Part shown: piece by piece, positions 1 to 6,629 of the stretch
Layout: each line of letters opens with the position of its first letter
Position numbering within the stretch: position 1 is the first letter of the stretch
NCBI GenBank assembly: GCA_900554685.1
Contig: USIG01000081.1
Location: 1-7,722 of the forward strand
Length of the DNA: 7,722 bases
From: an uncultured Cryptobacterium sp.
Lineage (GTDB): Bacteria > Actinomycetota > Coriobacteriia > Coriobacteriales > Eggerthellaceae
Reading direction: 5' to 3'
Translations under genes and position numbers: made by a program
Notes under the pieces: generated by a model
Database searches by the model: none
Seen by the model: the letters and a program-made list of their open reading frames with translations, nothing else
What the model was told of the DNA's origin: nothing

Positions 1-32
1 GGTCCGGGGTTCGAGTCCCCGACGGTCCACCA
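1..32 (+). tRNA. tRNA, 3' end only (5' part outside window)
   Basis: Only the last third of the tRNA is present. The T-stem CGGGG (5-9) pairs with CCCCG (17-21) around the T-loop TTCGAGT (10-16). The 3' acceptor strand ACGGTCC (22-28) follows, then discriminator A29 and an encoded CCA (30-32). The bases GGTC before the T-stem fit a short class I variable loop (AGGTC type), which argues against Leu, Ser or Tyr. The anticodon lies upstream of the window, so the amino acid cannot be assigned. The missing 5' acceptor strand should read GGACCGT. Confidence 0.93.
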
Positions 33-42
33 TTGAGAGTTC

Positions 43-75
43 ACCCTTGGATGCATAAGCATCTGAGGGTTTTTT
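43..75 (+). terminator. Rho-independent terminator after the tRNA
   Basis: ACCCTTGGATGC (43-54) pairs with GCATCTGAGGGT (59-70) to give a 12-bp stem with two central G-U wobbles and an ATAA loop. A run of T (70-75) follows at once. It lies 11 nt after the tRNA CCA end and is the clearest terminator in the window. It should separate the tRNA transcript from the antiporter gene. Confidence 0.93.
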
Positions 76-241
76 ATTGCAATGAATGGTTTTACTACAT
101 GAAGTTATGAAAATGTGATAGTTAGTGAACAAATGTTGCTAAACAAGAAGCATTTTCCTTGTAATATATTTGTTGAAAAGTGTGTGCCTAAGGCGGTTAG
201 AGAGCGTAGCGGTATTTAAGTAAGCGTGAAGAACTTTGTTT
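76..241. other. Intergenic stretch with no supported feature
   Basis: This AT-rich stretch lies between the tRNA terminator and the region just upstream of the antiporter. I see no gene, RNA gene or repeat array. A -10-like TAATAT (162-167) is present, but the nearest -35-like element, TTGCTA (136-141), is 20 nt away, so no promoter is called. A promoter for the antiporter must nevertheless lie somewhere between 76 and about 290, because the upstream terminator is strong. Confidence 0.5.
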
Positions 242-313
242 ATGTCATGCTTCTTCTTTGTTTGGATGTCTACCATGGTATGGCTGCCTGTTTATAGTAA
301 GGAGCCTGATTAG
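242..313 (+). CDS. Possible 23-aa hydrophobic leader peptide/small protein upstream of the antiporter
   Basis: An open frame starts at ATG 242 and ends at TAG 311-313. The peptide begins MSCFFFVWMSTMVW and ends in a charged SKEPD, so it is a hydrophobic stretch of about 18 residues with a polar tail, compatible with one short membrane segment. Its stop overlaps the antiporter GTG start by one base (TAGTG). The antiporter Shine-Dalgarno (299-304) lies inside its last codons, an arrangement typical of translational coupling. In-frame internal ATGs occur at 266 and 275. No good ribosome site is visible upstream: GTGAAG at 226-231 is weak, and GGAT at 264-267 is a poor site for ATG 275. An open frame of this length can easily occur by chance, so this is a candidate only. 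Confidence 0.27.
   Translation: MSCFFFVWMSTMVWLPVYSKEPD
299..304 (+). promoter_or_regulatory. Shine-Dalgarno site deciding the GTG start of the antiporter
   Basis: AAGGAG lies 8 nt before GTG 313, an ideal spacing. This supports a GTG start rather than a downstream ATG, and the translated N-terminus is an immediately hydrophobic first membrane helix, as expected for this family. Confidence 0.85.
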
Positions 314-2361
314 TGGAAGCATTTGAGCTCATTTTGTTGTTGATGGTTGCGGTTTTGCTCTCTTCGGTGCTCGATCAGGTCGTACCACGCATTTCATCGC
401 CTTTGATTCAAATTGGATTAGGTGTCATTATTGCGCTTCTTGCAATTTCTCCCATCCATGTTTCTATTGACCCTGAGCTCTTCCTTATTCTCTTTATTGC
501 TCCTTTGCTGTTTCATGATTCTATTGAGTCAAATAAAAAAAGCTTGTGGGATAACAAAGGGATTATTGTCTCTTACGCTATAGGCTTGGTTCTTCTCATT
601 GTTCTTTGCGTAGGCTTTGTTCTTCATTGGCTTGTGCCCTCTATTCCTTTAGCGGCTGCTTTTGCGCTTGGCGCTGCTCTTGGTCCAACGGATGCAGTTG
701 CTGTTGCTGCTCTTAAGCGTGAAGCACAGGTAGGGAAGAGGGAAAACGCAATTTTGCAAGGTGAGGCGCTTATTAACGACGCTTCTGGTGTTGTGTCGTT
801 TCAGTTTGCTATTGCCGCTGCCGTTACAGGATTCTTCTCTTTAACCGATGCAGCAGCGTCTTTTGTTTTCACCTTCTTTGGGGGAATAGGGCTTGGTATT
901 CTTCTGGCTCTGGTGTTTTCTTTTCTTGCTCATCGTGTTCGCGATTTGGGCTTGGAGAATATCACGTTTCATGTCTTTCTCGAAGTTTCCATGCCTTTTA
1001 TCGTTTACCTTATCGCAGAAACATTCCATGTTTCAGGCATTTTAGGAGTAGTTGCTTGCGGCATTGTTTGGTCGCTTTTGCGCGATCAACGCATTTCGCC
1101 TTATTACTCTCGTCTCAATATCGCTCTTTCCAGTGTGTGGAAAGTGGTTAGCTTTACCTTAAATGGCATCGTATTTGTTCTTTTGGGTATTCAGCTTCCC
1201 AACGCAATGCAGTCAACCTGGGATGATGTCTATATCGACAATATTGACCTGATTGGCTATGTGCTAATACTGACCGGCTTGATCGTGGGGCTTCGCTTCA
1301 TATGGGCTCTTTTGATGTCGCGTCTGTTTAGGAACCCCTTGACAGGAAAGCGTGATAAGTTCAATAAAAAGACCGTCAAAGATGCTTTGATTACCACTAT
1401 AGGTGGACCAAAAGGAGCAATTACCTTATCAATTGCGTTTTCAATTCCTTTTCTCGTTGGTTCGGGCGAGCCATTTCCTCAGCGCTCTCTCATTATCTTC
1501 CTTGCATCGGGCGTTATTGTTTGCACGTTGCTCCTAGCGAATTTCTTGCTGCCTATTTTGGCTCCTAAAAACGAAAAGGAAGTTGACGAGGATGAAGTAG
1601 CTGATTACGAACGTACACGCATTGAGATTCTTCGTACTGTTATCGAGCGATTGATGGCGGACTCAACTGATGAAAACGATCGCGAAATAAAGCAAGTGAT
1701 TAAATCGTATAACCAGCGCATACGAAGCATTCGCTCAAGGAGCAATACGTTAGAGGACACTCCGCCATCGCCTGCCTTAACCATTGAGGTTATTGAACAT
1801 CAGGCCCAAGAACTTATTGAGGCGGCAAAGCGTAAAGAGATTGAACCGTATGCGGTATACCGTGTTATCGATACCCTTTCACGACATAAAAAGCTTCTTG
1901 CGCGTGAAAAGGGTAGTTCGCTTTTTGCAAAATACAGTTTAGGTCGCTTGCGAAATCTCATGTCGCTTATTAAACACGGAATTTTAAGCTCGCTGCCGTT
2001 TAGTCGTGATGAGGACAAAGCGGCCATCGATAAAGCCCGTGTTTTGAGCGAACAATATGCTGTAGAGTACCTTCATTCCTTGGTTGATAATCCTGATTAT
2101 CCCAGTGATGAAGTAGCTCGTTTGCTTATTCGTCACGAACGTTCATTGGCAGTTTTAGAGGAGTCTACCGATGCTACCGTTACCTCTGAAGCTGTTGAAA
2201 ACGTTATGGTAAGTACCGGCGATATCCAACGCCGTGGTTTGCAGCTTGAGCTTGAGGTTATTCAAGACTTTTATGCCTCAGGTGATTTGACCCGTACACA
2301 GGCCAAAGAGCTCAGTGATAATACAATGCTTATGCTGATGGATGTAGAAGATCAGGTATAG
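313..2361 (+). CDS. CPA1-family Na+/H+ antiporter (NhaP/YjcE-like) with long C-terminal tail
   Basis: The protein has 682 aa. Residues 1 to about 415 are strongly hydrophobic, with roughly 12 membrane helices. Two CPA1 hallmarks are visible: GPTDAVAV (Asp127) and EALINDASG (Asn155-Asp156), the latter being the ND-type ion/proton-binding pair. A late-helix GGPKGAITLS motif (Lys367) sits where many relatives have GG(L/V)RG, so the basic residue is Lys instead of Arg. By family knowledge it exchanges cytoplasmic Na+ (or K+) for H+ at the plasma membrane, supporting pH and salt homeostasis; the ion cannot be read from sequence. Residues about 420-682 are soluble, charged and probably helical; I do not recognise a TrkA-C or cNMP domain there. 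GTG is chosen as start because of AAGGAG 8 nt upstream. A tRNA terminator precedes it and uvrC follows 57 nt downstream on the same strand with no terminator, so read-through into uvrC is possible. Confidence 0.92.
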   Translation: MEAFELILLLMVAVLLSSVLDQVVPRISSPLIQIGLGVIIALLAISPIHVSIDPELFLILFIAPLLFHDSIESNKKSLWDNKGIIVSYAIGLVLLIVLCVGFVLHWLVPSIPLAAAFALGAALGPTDAVAVAALKREAQVGKRENAILQGEALINDASGVVSFQFAIAAAVTGFFSLTDAAASFVFTFFGGIGLGILLALVFSFLAHRVRDLGLENITFHVFLEVSMPFIVYLIAETFHVSGILGVVACGIVWSLLRDQRISPYYSRLNIALSSVWKVVSFTLNGIVFVLLGIQLPNAMQSTWDDVYIDNIDLIGYVLILTGLIVGLRFIWALLMSRLFRNPLTGKRDKFNKKTVKDALITTIGGPKGAITLSIAFSIPFLVGSGEPFPQRSLIIFLASGVIVCTLLLANFLLPILAPKNEKEVDEDEVADYERTRIEILRTVIERLMADSTDENDREIKQVIKSYNQRIRSIRSRSNTLEDTPPSPALTIEVIEHQAQELIEAAKRKEIEPYAVYRVIDTLSRHKKLLAREKGSSLFAKYSLGRLRNLMSLIKHGILSSLPFSRDEDKAAIDKARVLSEQYAVEYLHSLVDNPDYPSDEVARLLIRHERSLAVLEESTDATVTSEAVENVMVSTGDIQRRGLQLELEVIQDFYASGDLTRTQAKELSDNTMLMLMDVEDQV

Positions 2362-2418
2362 GTCTAAGGCGGCTTAAACACAAAACGAAAAACAGGGAAG
2401 GCGTAGGGTAGCGCAACC

Positions 2419-4347
2419 ATGAATGCCGCTAAACTTCAAGAGATAAAAAATCAGCTTTCAAGCGTTCCGACGGAACCAGGGGTATATCTTTGGAAGAATG
2501 CTGAAGGCGAAGTAATTTATGTGGGCAAAGCAAAACAATTGCGCGCCCGCATGCGCCAATATGTCAATTTTCAAGACAGTCGCGAAAAAATACCTTTGCT
2601 TGTTTCGCAGATTGACTCATTTGAATATGTTGTTACTGCAAATGAGCATGAAAGTTTAGTTCTCGAGCGTAATTTAATTAAGCAGTATTCTCCTTACTTC
2701 AACGCGGACTTTAAAGACGATAAAAGCTATCCTTTTATCGCGCTTACTAAAGGCGATGTGTTTCCCGCAATCAAGTACACGCGTGAGACCCATAAGGCTC
2801 AAACACGCTATTTTGGTCCGTATACCGACAGTCGCGCGGCTCGCGAGCTCGTTGATATTGTGCGTCGTGTTGTGCCTATCTGCGCAGCATCGTGTGCAGA
2901 ATGGCGTCGGCTAACACGTCGTTTAGAGCAAAGCTCCTATGAAGATCTGGAGTTATCTTCACGTCCTTGTTTTGATGCGCATGTTGGACTAGGCCCTGGT
3001 GTGTGTTGCGGGGAAATGGGACCTGAGCAATATCAGGAGCAGGTGCAGCGGGTTGAACGGTTTTTGTCTGGGCATCATTCGGAATTTGTTGAGGAATTAT
3101 CGAATGAGATGCGCCAAGCTGCCGAAGAGCTTGATTTTGAGCGTGCAGGGCGAATTAAGGGTCGTATCGATACAATTAAATCGCTTTCCGATACTCAGCA
3201 CGCGGTTTCAACGCATCGTCTTTATGCTGATGTTATTGGAATTTATCGCGAGGAAACGATTGCAGGTATTACCGTTTTAATTCTTCGCGAAGGACGCATC
3301 GTCAACACGAATGAATTTATTTTTAATAAGGGAAAAGATATTCCTGAGGCTGAATTGCTGCGTATGTTTGTGCTTCGCTACTATGATTCAACTGAGTCCA
3401 TTCCTCATGAACTTATTGTTGAGCAGGTTCCTGAAGATGCCGAAGTTATTGAGTCTTGGCTCACTGAAAAGCTGGCAAGCGCTCATGGGGCAAAAGTTCA
3501 TTTTACGGTGCCACAACGCGGTGAAAAAAATGCGCTTATGGCTATGGCAAACAAAAATGCCCGCCATGTGTTAATGCGCTATAAAGCACGAAGCAGCTAT
3601 GATGATGAGCGTATCAATGCGGCTCTTCTGCAATTGGAAAGCGCGCTTGCTCTTGATGCGCCGCCACTGCGAATTGAATGCTTCGATATCTCTACGATTC
3701 ATGGGCGTTATTCGGTTGCATCAATGGTGGTGTTTACTAATGGAAGACCTGATAAAAGCCAATATCGTCGTTTTAAGATTCGTATGGAAAGTGAAGAAGC
3801 AAACGATTTTGCCATGATGAGTGAAGTGTTTGCGCGTCGGTATTGTTCTGAGCGTCTTCAGGATGAACGTTTTGGGAAAAAACCCGATCTCATTATTGTA
3901 GATGGCGGTAAACCTCAGCTGAGTGCAGCTATTAAGCAGCTTGAAGAATTGGGTGCGGGCGATATTCCGGTTTGTGGTCTTGCGAAGCGAGACGAAGAAT
4001 TGTTTGTTCCTTGGCAGGAGAGTGGACCTGTTGTCTTACCAAGCGGTAGTCCTAGCTTATACCTGGTAAAGCAGGTCCGCGACGAAGCTCATCGGTTCGC
4101 CATTACGTTTCATCGCGAGCTTCGTGGCAAAGCTATGACTACAAGCATCTTAGATGAAGTGGTCGGCATGGGTCCTAAACGCAAAAAAGCGCTTCTCAAG
4201 GCTTTTGGTTCTTTTAGTGCGTTAAGATCGGCTACGTTAGAGGAAATTAAGCAAAGTGGAGTTATTCCTAATCAGGTTGCTGAAGATGTGTATGCGGTGC
4301 TGAGGCAATATAATGGTAAAAAGGATGCTAAAAGCTCGTCTAAGTAG
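2419..4347 (+). CDS. uvrC: UvrABC excinuclease subunit C
   Basis: UvrC makes both the 3' and 5' incisions around a UvrB-bound DNA lesion in nucleotide excision repair. The 642-aa protein shows the full domain order. An N-terminal GIY-YIG nuclease has GVY (21-23), YVGKAKQLRAR (34-44) and an LVLERNLIKQYSP segment (80-92). A cysteine-containing linker spans about 155-197. A UvrB-interacting UVR helix pair lies at about 222-255. An RNase H-like 5' nuclease has FDIS (Asp423), NDFAMM (Asp463), IVDGG (Asp495) and AHRFAI (His558), matching the Asp-Asp-Asp-His set known in E. coli UvrC. A C-terminal helix-hairpin-helix region (about 575-625, VVGMGPKRKKALLKAFGS) is expected to bind DNA. The cysteine spacing differs from the usual Fe-S ligand motif (see findings). 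The ATG at 2419 has a GTAGGG site (2403-2408) 10 nt upstream and the expected N-terminus. Confidence 0.98.
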   Translation: MNAAKLQEIKNQLSSVPTEPGVYLWKNAEGEVIYVGKAKQLRARMRQYVNFQDSREKIPLLVSQIDSFEYVVTANEHESLVLERNLIKQYSPYFNADFKDDKSYPFIALTKGDVFPAIKYTRETHKAQTRYFGPYTDSRAARELVDIVRRVVPICAASCAEWRRLTRRLEQSSYEDLELSSRPCFDAHVGLGPGVCCGEMGPEQYQEQVQRVERFLSGHHSEFVEELSNEMRQAAEELDFERAGRIKGRIDTIKSLSDTQHAVSTHRLYADVIGIYREETIAGITVLILREGRIVNTNEFIFNKGKDIPEAELLRMFVLRYYDSTESIPHELIVEQVPEDAEVIESWLTEKLASAHGAKVHFTVPQRGEKNALMAMANKNARHVLMRYKARSSYDDERINAALLQLESALALDAPPLRIECFDISTIHGRYSVASMVVFTNGRPDKSQYRRFKIRMESEEANDFAMMSEVFARRYCSERLQDERFGKKPDLIIVDGGKPQLSAAIKQLEELGAGDIPVCGLAKRDEELFVPWQESGPVVLPSGSPSLYLVKQVRDEAHRFAITFHRELRGKAMTTSILDEVVGMGPKRKKALLKAFGSFSALRSATLEEIKQSGVIPNQVAEDVYAVLRQYNGKKDAKSSSK

Positions 4348-4391
4348 CGTTACGCATACGGTGTTTTACGCGATAATGAGGATGTATTGCG

Positions 4392-4430
4392 ATGAGATAT
4401 CGTAGTGCTGGTAGTGGTAGACAGAGGTAA
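4392..4430 (+). CDS. Possible 12-aa Arg-rich leader peptide upstream of rapZ
   Basis: ATG 4392 opens a 12-codon frame (MRYRSAGSGRQR) ending at TAA 4428-4430. GAGGA (4378-4382) is a plausible ribosome site with 9-nt spacing. Four of the 12 residues are Arg. It lies in the 153-nt uvrC-rapZ gap, just before the paired stems described separately. Another short frame (ATG 4376, 9 codons) overlaps it in a different frame. Nothing beyond position and a fair ribosome site supports translation, and a chance ORF is as likely. Confidence 0.15.
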   Translation: MRYRSAGSGRQR

Positions 4431-4449
4431 TACCTTTAGAGGAATAAGC

Positions 4450-4479
4450 CTGGTTCCAAAACGTGAGAGTGCGAACCAG
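4450..4479 (+). promoter_or_regulatory. Hairpin in the rapZ leader (7-bp perfect stem)
   Basis: CTGGTTC (4450-4456) is perfectly complementary to GAACCAG (4473-4479), with a 16-nt loop. There is no T-run after it, so it is not an intrinsic terminator. It ends 9 nt before the rapZ ribosome site. The last three bases of its 3' arm (4477-4479) are also used by the competing stem at 4477-4489. Confidence 0.4.
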
Positions 4480-4489
4480 TCAAAGACTG
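4477..4489 (+). promoter_or_regulatory. Competing short hairpin abutting the rapZ ribosome site
   Basis: CAGTC (4477-4481) pairs with GACTG (4485-4489) around an AAA loop. It shares 4477-4479 with the upstream 7-bp hairpin, so the two cannot form together in full. Its last base is the first G of the rapZ Shine-Dalgarno GAGGGAG (4489-4495). A 5-bp stem alone is weak evidence. Confidence 0.28.
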
Positions 4490-4495
4490 AGGGAG
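4489..4495 (+). promoter_or_regulatory. Shine-Dalgarno site deciding the rapZ start
   Basis: GAGGGAG sits 5 nt before ATG 4501. An in-frame GTG at 4405 would add 32 residues with no resemblance to the RapZ N-terminus and has no comparable ribosome site, so ATG 4501 is preferred. Confidence 0.85.
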
Positions 4496-4500
4496 TGGCA

Positions 4501-5457
4501 ATGGCAGATACACAGCATGCCGAATCGGCCGAAAACAATCAGGAAGTGTCAACCAATCAAGGTCCCGATGTTGTAATTATCACAGGAATGAGTGGCGCAG
4601 GTCGTACTGAAGCTATGCATACCTTCGAGGACTTGGGGTATTTTTGCATCGATAACCTGCCACCTTCTTTGATTATGAATATGATCAGTTTAGCTAGCTT
4701 GCCCGGTCATAGTGAGATTGGCCGCAAGCTTGCTATTGTCTGCGATGCGCGAAATCGCGAGTATTTCAAACAGCTTGTAGGAGAGTTAGCCAACGTAGAG
4801 GCAGCAGGCATTACGTTTCGCATCATATTCCTTGATGCCCGTGACGAGGTTCTTATTGCGCGTTATAAGGCGTCACGTCGCCGTCACCCGTTATGTGTGA
4901 ATAATTCACGCTCTATTGCGCAGGCGATTGCCTATGAACGCAAATTAACCCAGGAACTTCGTGACGTTGCGCATTCCTATATTGATACCAGCGATATGAA
5001 ACCGCGTGAGTTACGTGAAGTGTTGCGTTCGATCTACTCAAAAGAAACTGATAAAGACGGCATGAATGTGGTGGTGTACTCCTTTGGCTTTAAGCATGGT
5101 GCCCCTCTTGATGCCGATATCGTTATAGATGTTCGTTTCTTACCCAATCCTTTTTATATTCCAGAACTTCGTGGGCTTACCGGTCTTGATAAACCAGTAA
5201 GCGACTACGTGCTTGGACGGGAAGAAACCACCAAGTTCTTAGAGGCTTGGGAAAATCTTTTGAGCTGCGTTATGCCTGGTTATGTTGCTGAAGGAAAGCA
5301 GCATTTGGCTATTGGTGTGGGTTGCACAGGGGGCCAGCATAGAAGTGTTGTATTGGCTGAAAAAACTGCCGCGCTTTTAAGAGATCAAGGATATAACGTA
5401 CGCGCTTATCATCGCGATATTGCTCTTGCAGATACGAGCAAAGGGGCAACGAAATGA
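4501..5457 (+). CDS. rapZ: RapZ/YvcJ-family nucleotide-binding protein
   Basis: With the ATG 4501 start the protein has 318 aa. About 22 polar residues precede the P-loop domain, whose Walker A reads GMSGAGRT (29-36). Arg35 stands where E. coli RapZ has Lys; as I recall, actinobacterial members usually have this Arg. The conserved EDLGYFCIDNLPP follows, then a FLDA segment and the RYKASRRRHPL element. The C-terminal domain carries SFGFKHGAPLDAD (from Ser194), DVRFLPNPFYIPELR, GCTGGQHRS (Gly274-Ser282) and YHRD (303-306), the region that in E. coli RapZ binds glucosamine-6-phosphate and RNA. In E. coli it controls GlmS through the GlmZ sRNA; B. subtilis YvcJ binds and hydrolyses nucleotides. 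The role in actinobacteria is less certain, and an RNA target here is inference. Its TGA overlaps the yvcK start (ATGA), so the two are translationally coupled. Confidence 0.96.
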   Translation: MADTQHAESAENNQEVSTNQGPDVVIITGMSGAGRTEAMHTFEDLGYFCIDNLPPSLIMNMISLASLPGHSEIGRKLAIVCDARNREYFKQLVGELANVEAAGITFRIIFLDARDEVLIARYKASRRRHPLCVNNSRSIAQAIAYERKLTQELRDVAHSYIDTSDMKPRELREVLRSIYSKETDKDGMNVVVYSFGFKHGAPLDADIVIDVRFLPNPFYIPELRGLTGLDKPVSDYVLGREETTKFLEAWENLLSCVMPGYVAEGKQHLAIGVGCTGGQHRSVVLAEKTAALLRDQGYNVRAYHRDIALADTSKGATK

Positions 5458-6629
5458 GCGCGTTTTCAAGAAATGATCGTTCACAAAACGGCTTTACGCT
5501 TGATCCCTCATCAACTCAAGCGTTTAGAGCCATTGGCTCTCTTAAAGAGCATATAGTTCATCGAAAGGATTGCGTTGATCCTACGCAGCTAAAAGCTGTT
5601 GTTATCGGTGGTGGCACGGGAGCTCCCGTTTCGATTCGAACCCTTTTAGCGCTAGGAGTACAGACTTCAGCGGTGGTCGCAATGGCTGACGATGGGGGAT
5701 CAACCGGTATTTTGCGTGAAGAAGCTCACGTTACTCCTCCCGGTGATGTAAGAAAATGCTTGGCTGCATTTGCTTCTAATCCCGATGATCCTCTTACGAA
5801 AGCCTTTAAGTATCGTTTTGATTTTGCGCGCAATCACACACTGGGAAATTTGATGCTCTCAGCACTAGAGAACGCAACAGGTTCTTTTCCTGAGGCTATA
5901 AAAATTTGTGGGCAGCTGCTCGGTGCTCGAGGACATGTGTATCCTTCCACCCTAAACAATGTTACGCTTTGTGCTCGAACGCTTGATGGACGGGTTTTAC
6001 GTGGGCAAGCGCTCGCGTCCCATTCTTCAACTGCCCTTGAACAAGTTTGGCTTGAATCTCCTGAAGAATGCCTTCCTTACATGGAGGCCATTCGTGCTAT
6101 TCGTCAGGCAGATATTATTGTGTTAGGGCCAGGGTCACTTTTTACCTCCATTATTCCTAATTTGCTTGTTCCAGGCATTGTGGATGCTATAGCTCAGTCA
6201 AAAGCTCGAAGCGTATTTGTGTGCAGTTTAGCTGATCAACAGGGTGAAACGTGGGGGCTTTCTGCTCGTGAACATGTAGAAGCACTTCTTCGTCATGGTA
6301 TGCGTGGCAAGCTTGATTATGTCCTAATACACAGTTCGGGTAAGCCAAAGAAATCGCGCTTTAGCACGGGTGCCTTTGAAGCTGTTGCAGGTTCTGCTTC
6401 TCAGGAACGCGCAATGAGTGAAATGCGCGATGGGAAAAACTTACCCGCTCAGGCAAAAATTAGGTCAGTCAAAATCACTCAGGAAGATATTGAGGCTATT
6501 CAAGCACAAGGACCTGTTGTTCTTCTGCGCGATATGAAAGATCCGCTTCGTCCAACATGGCATGATCCCGCTGCATTAGCGGATGCTTTTATGGGGGTGT
6601 TTAAGCTTTGTCGTTCACCGCAGAGGTAA
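5454..6629 (+). CDS. yvcK: YvcK/CofD-like gluconeogenesis factor (UPF0052)
   Basis: The 391-aa protein belongs to the YvcK group of the CofD-like fold. Visible signatures are the nucleotide-sugar loop GGGTG (52-56), ADDGGSTG (78-85), PPGDVRKCL (95-103), NHTLGNLMLSAL, STLNNVTLCA and LGPGSLFTSIIPNLLVPGI. B. subtilis YvcK binds UDP-GlcNAc and is needed for growth and cell shape on gluconeogenic carbon; mycobacterial CuvA is a relative. Cytoplasmic, with no signal peptide. It has about 45 polar residues before the first conserved strand, longer than in the common bacterial homologues. No alternative in-frame start close to the conserved core is visible, and AAAGGGG about 8 nt upstream of ATG 5454 supports this start. 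It overlaps rapZ by 4 nt and whiA by 22 nt, so the three are probably one transcript. Confidence 0.95.
   Translation: MSAFSRNDRSQNGFTLDPSSTQAFRAIGSLKEHIVHRKDCVDPTQLKAVVIGGGTGAPVSIRTLLALGVQTSAVVAMADDGGSTGILREEAHVTPPGDVRKCLAAFASNPDDPLTKAFKYRFDFARNHTLGNLMLSALENATGSFPEAIKICGQLLGARGHVYPSTLNNVTLCARTLDGRVLRGQALASHSSTALEQVWLESPEECLPYMEAIRAIRQADIIVLGPGSLFTSIIPNLLVPGIVDAIAQSKARSVFVCSLADQQGETWGLSAREHVEALLRHGMRGKLDYVLIHSSGKPKKSRFSTGAFEAVAGSASQERAMSEMRDGKNLPAQAKIRSVKITQEDIEAIQAQGPVVLLRDMKDPLRPTWHDPAALADAFMGVFKLCRSPQR
6593..6599 (+). promoter_or_regulatory. Ribosome site supporting the TTG start of whiA inside yvcK
   Basis: GGGGGTG lies 8 nt before TTG 6608, within the yvcK coding sequence. It supports the non-ATG start, and the resulting N-terminus MSFTAEVKEEL is the exact beginning expected for WhiA. 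Confidence 0.75.

Noticed and set aside
271..280. Perfect 10-bp palindrome TACCATGGTA upstream of the antiporter
   Set aside because: Palindromes of this length are expected several times by chance in a window of this size, and no second copy or promoter overlap is evident.
147..324. Repeated GAAGCATTT (147-155 and 316-324) and its inverse ATGCTTC (247-253)
   Set aside because: The copies are short, irregularly spaced, and one lies in coding sequence; chance is the simpler explanation.
841..1029. Antisense open frames inside the antiporter, uvrC and whiA (e.g. 841-1029, 1800-2027, 7187-7408 on the minus strand)
   Set aside because: They lie wholly inside strongly conserved genes and their translations resemble no protein family I know; they are frame shadows.
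2086..2101. GATAATC-CT-GATTATC inverted repeat inside the antiporter gene
   Set aside because: It is inside well-behaved coding sequence; about one 7-bp repeat at a given spacing per two windows is expected by chance.
2362..2418. Terminator or promoter between the antiporter and uvrC
   Set aside because: TAAG-GCGG-CTTA gives only a 4-bp stem with no T-run, and no -35/-10 pair is recognisable.
4350..4377. Possible rapZ promoter (GATAAT at 4372-4377)
   Set aside because: The -10 resemblance is fair, but the best -35 position (TTACGC) matches the consensus at only two bases, and no TG extension is present.
4405..4500. 32-residue N-terminal extension of RapZ from GTG 4405
   Set aside because: There is no good ribosome site, the extension is unlike RapZ, and a strong Shine-Dalgarno stands before ATG 4501.
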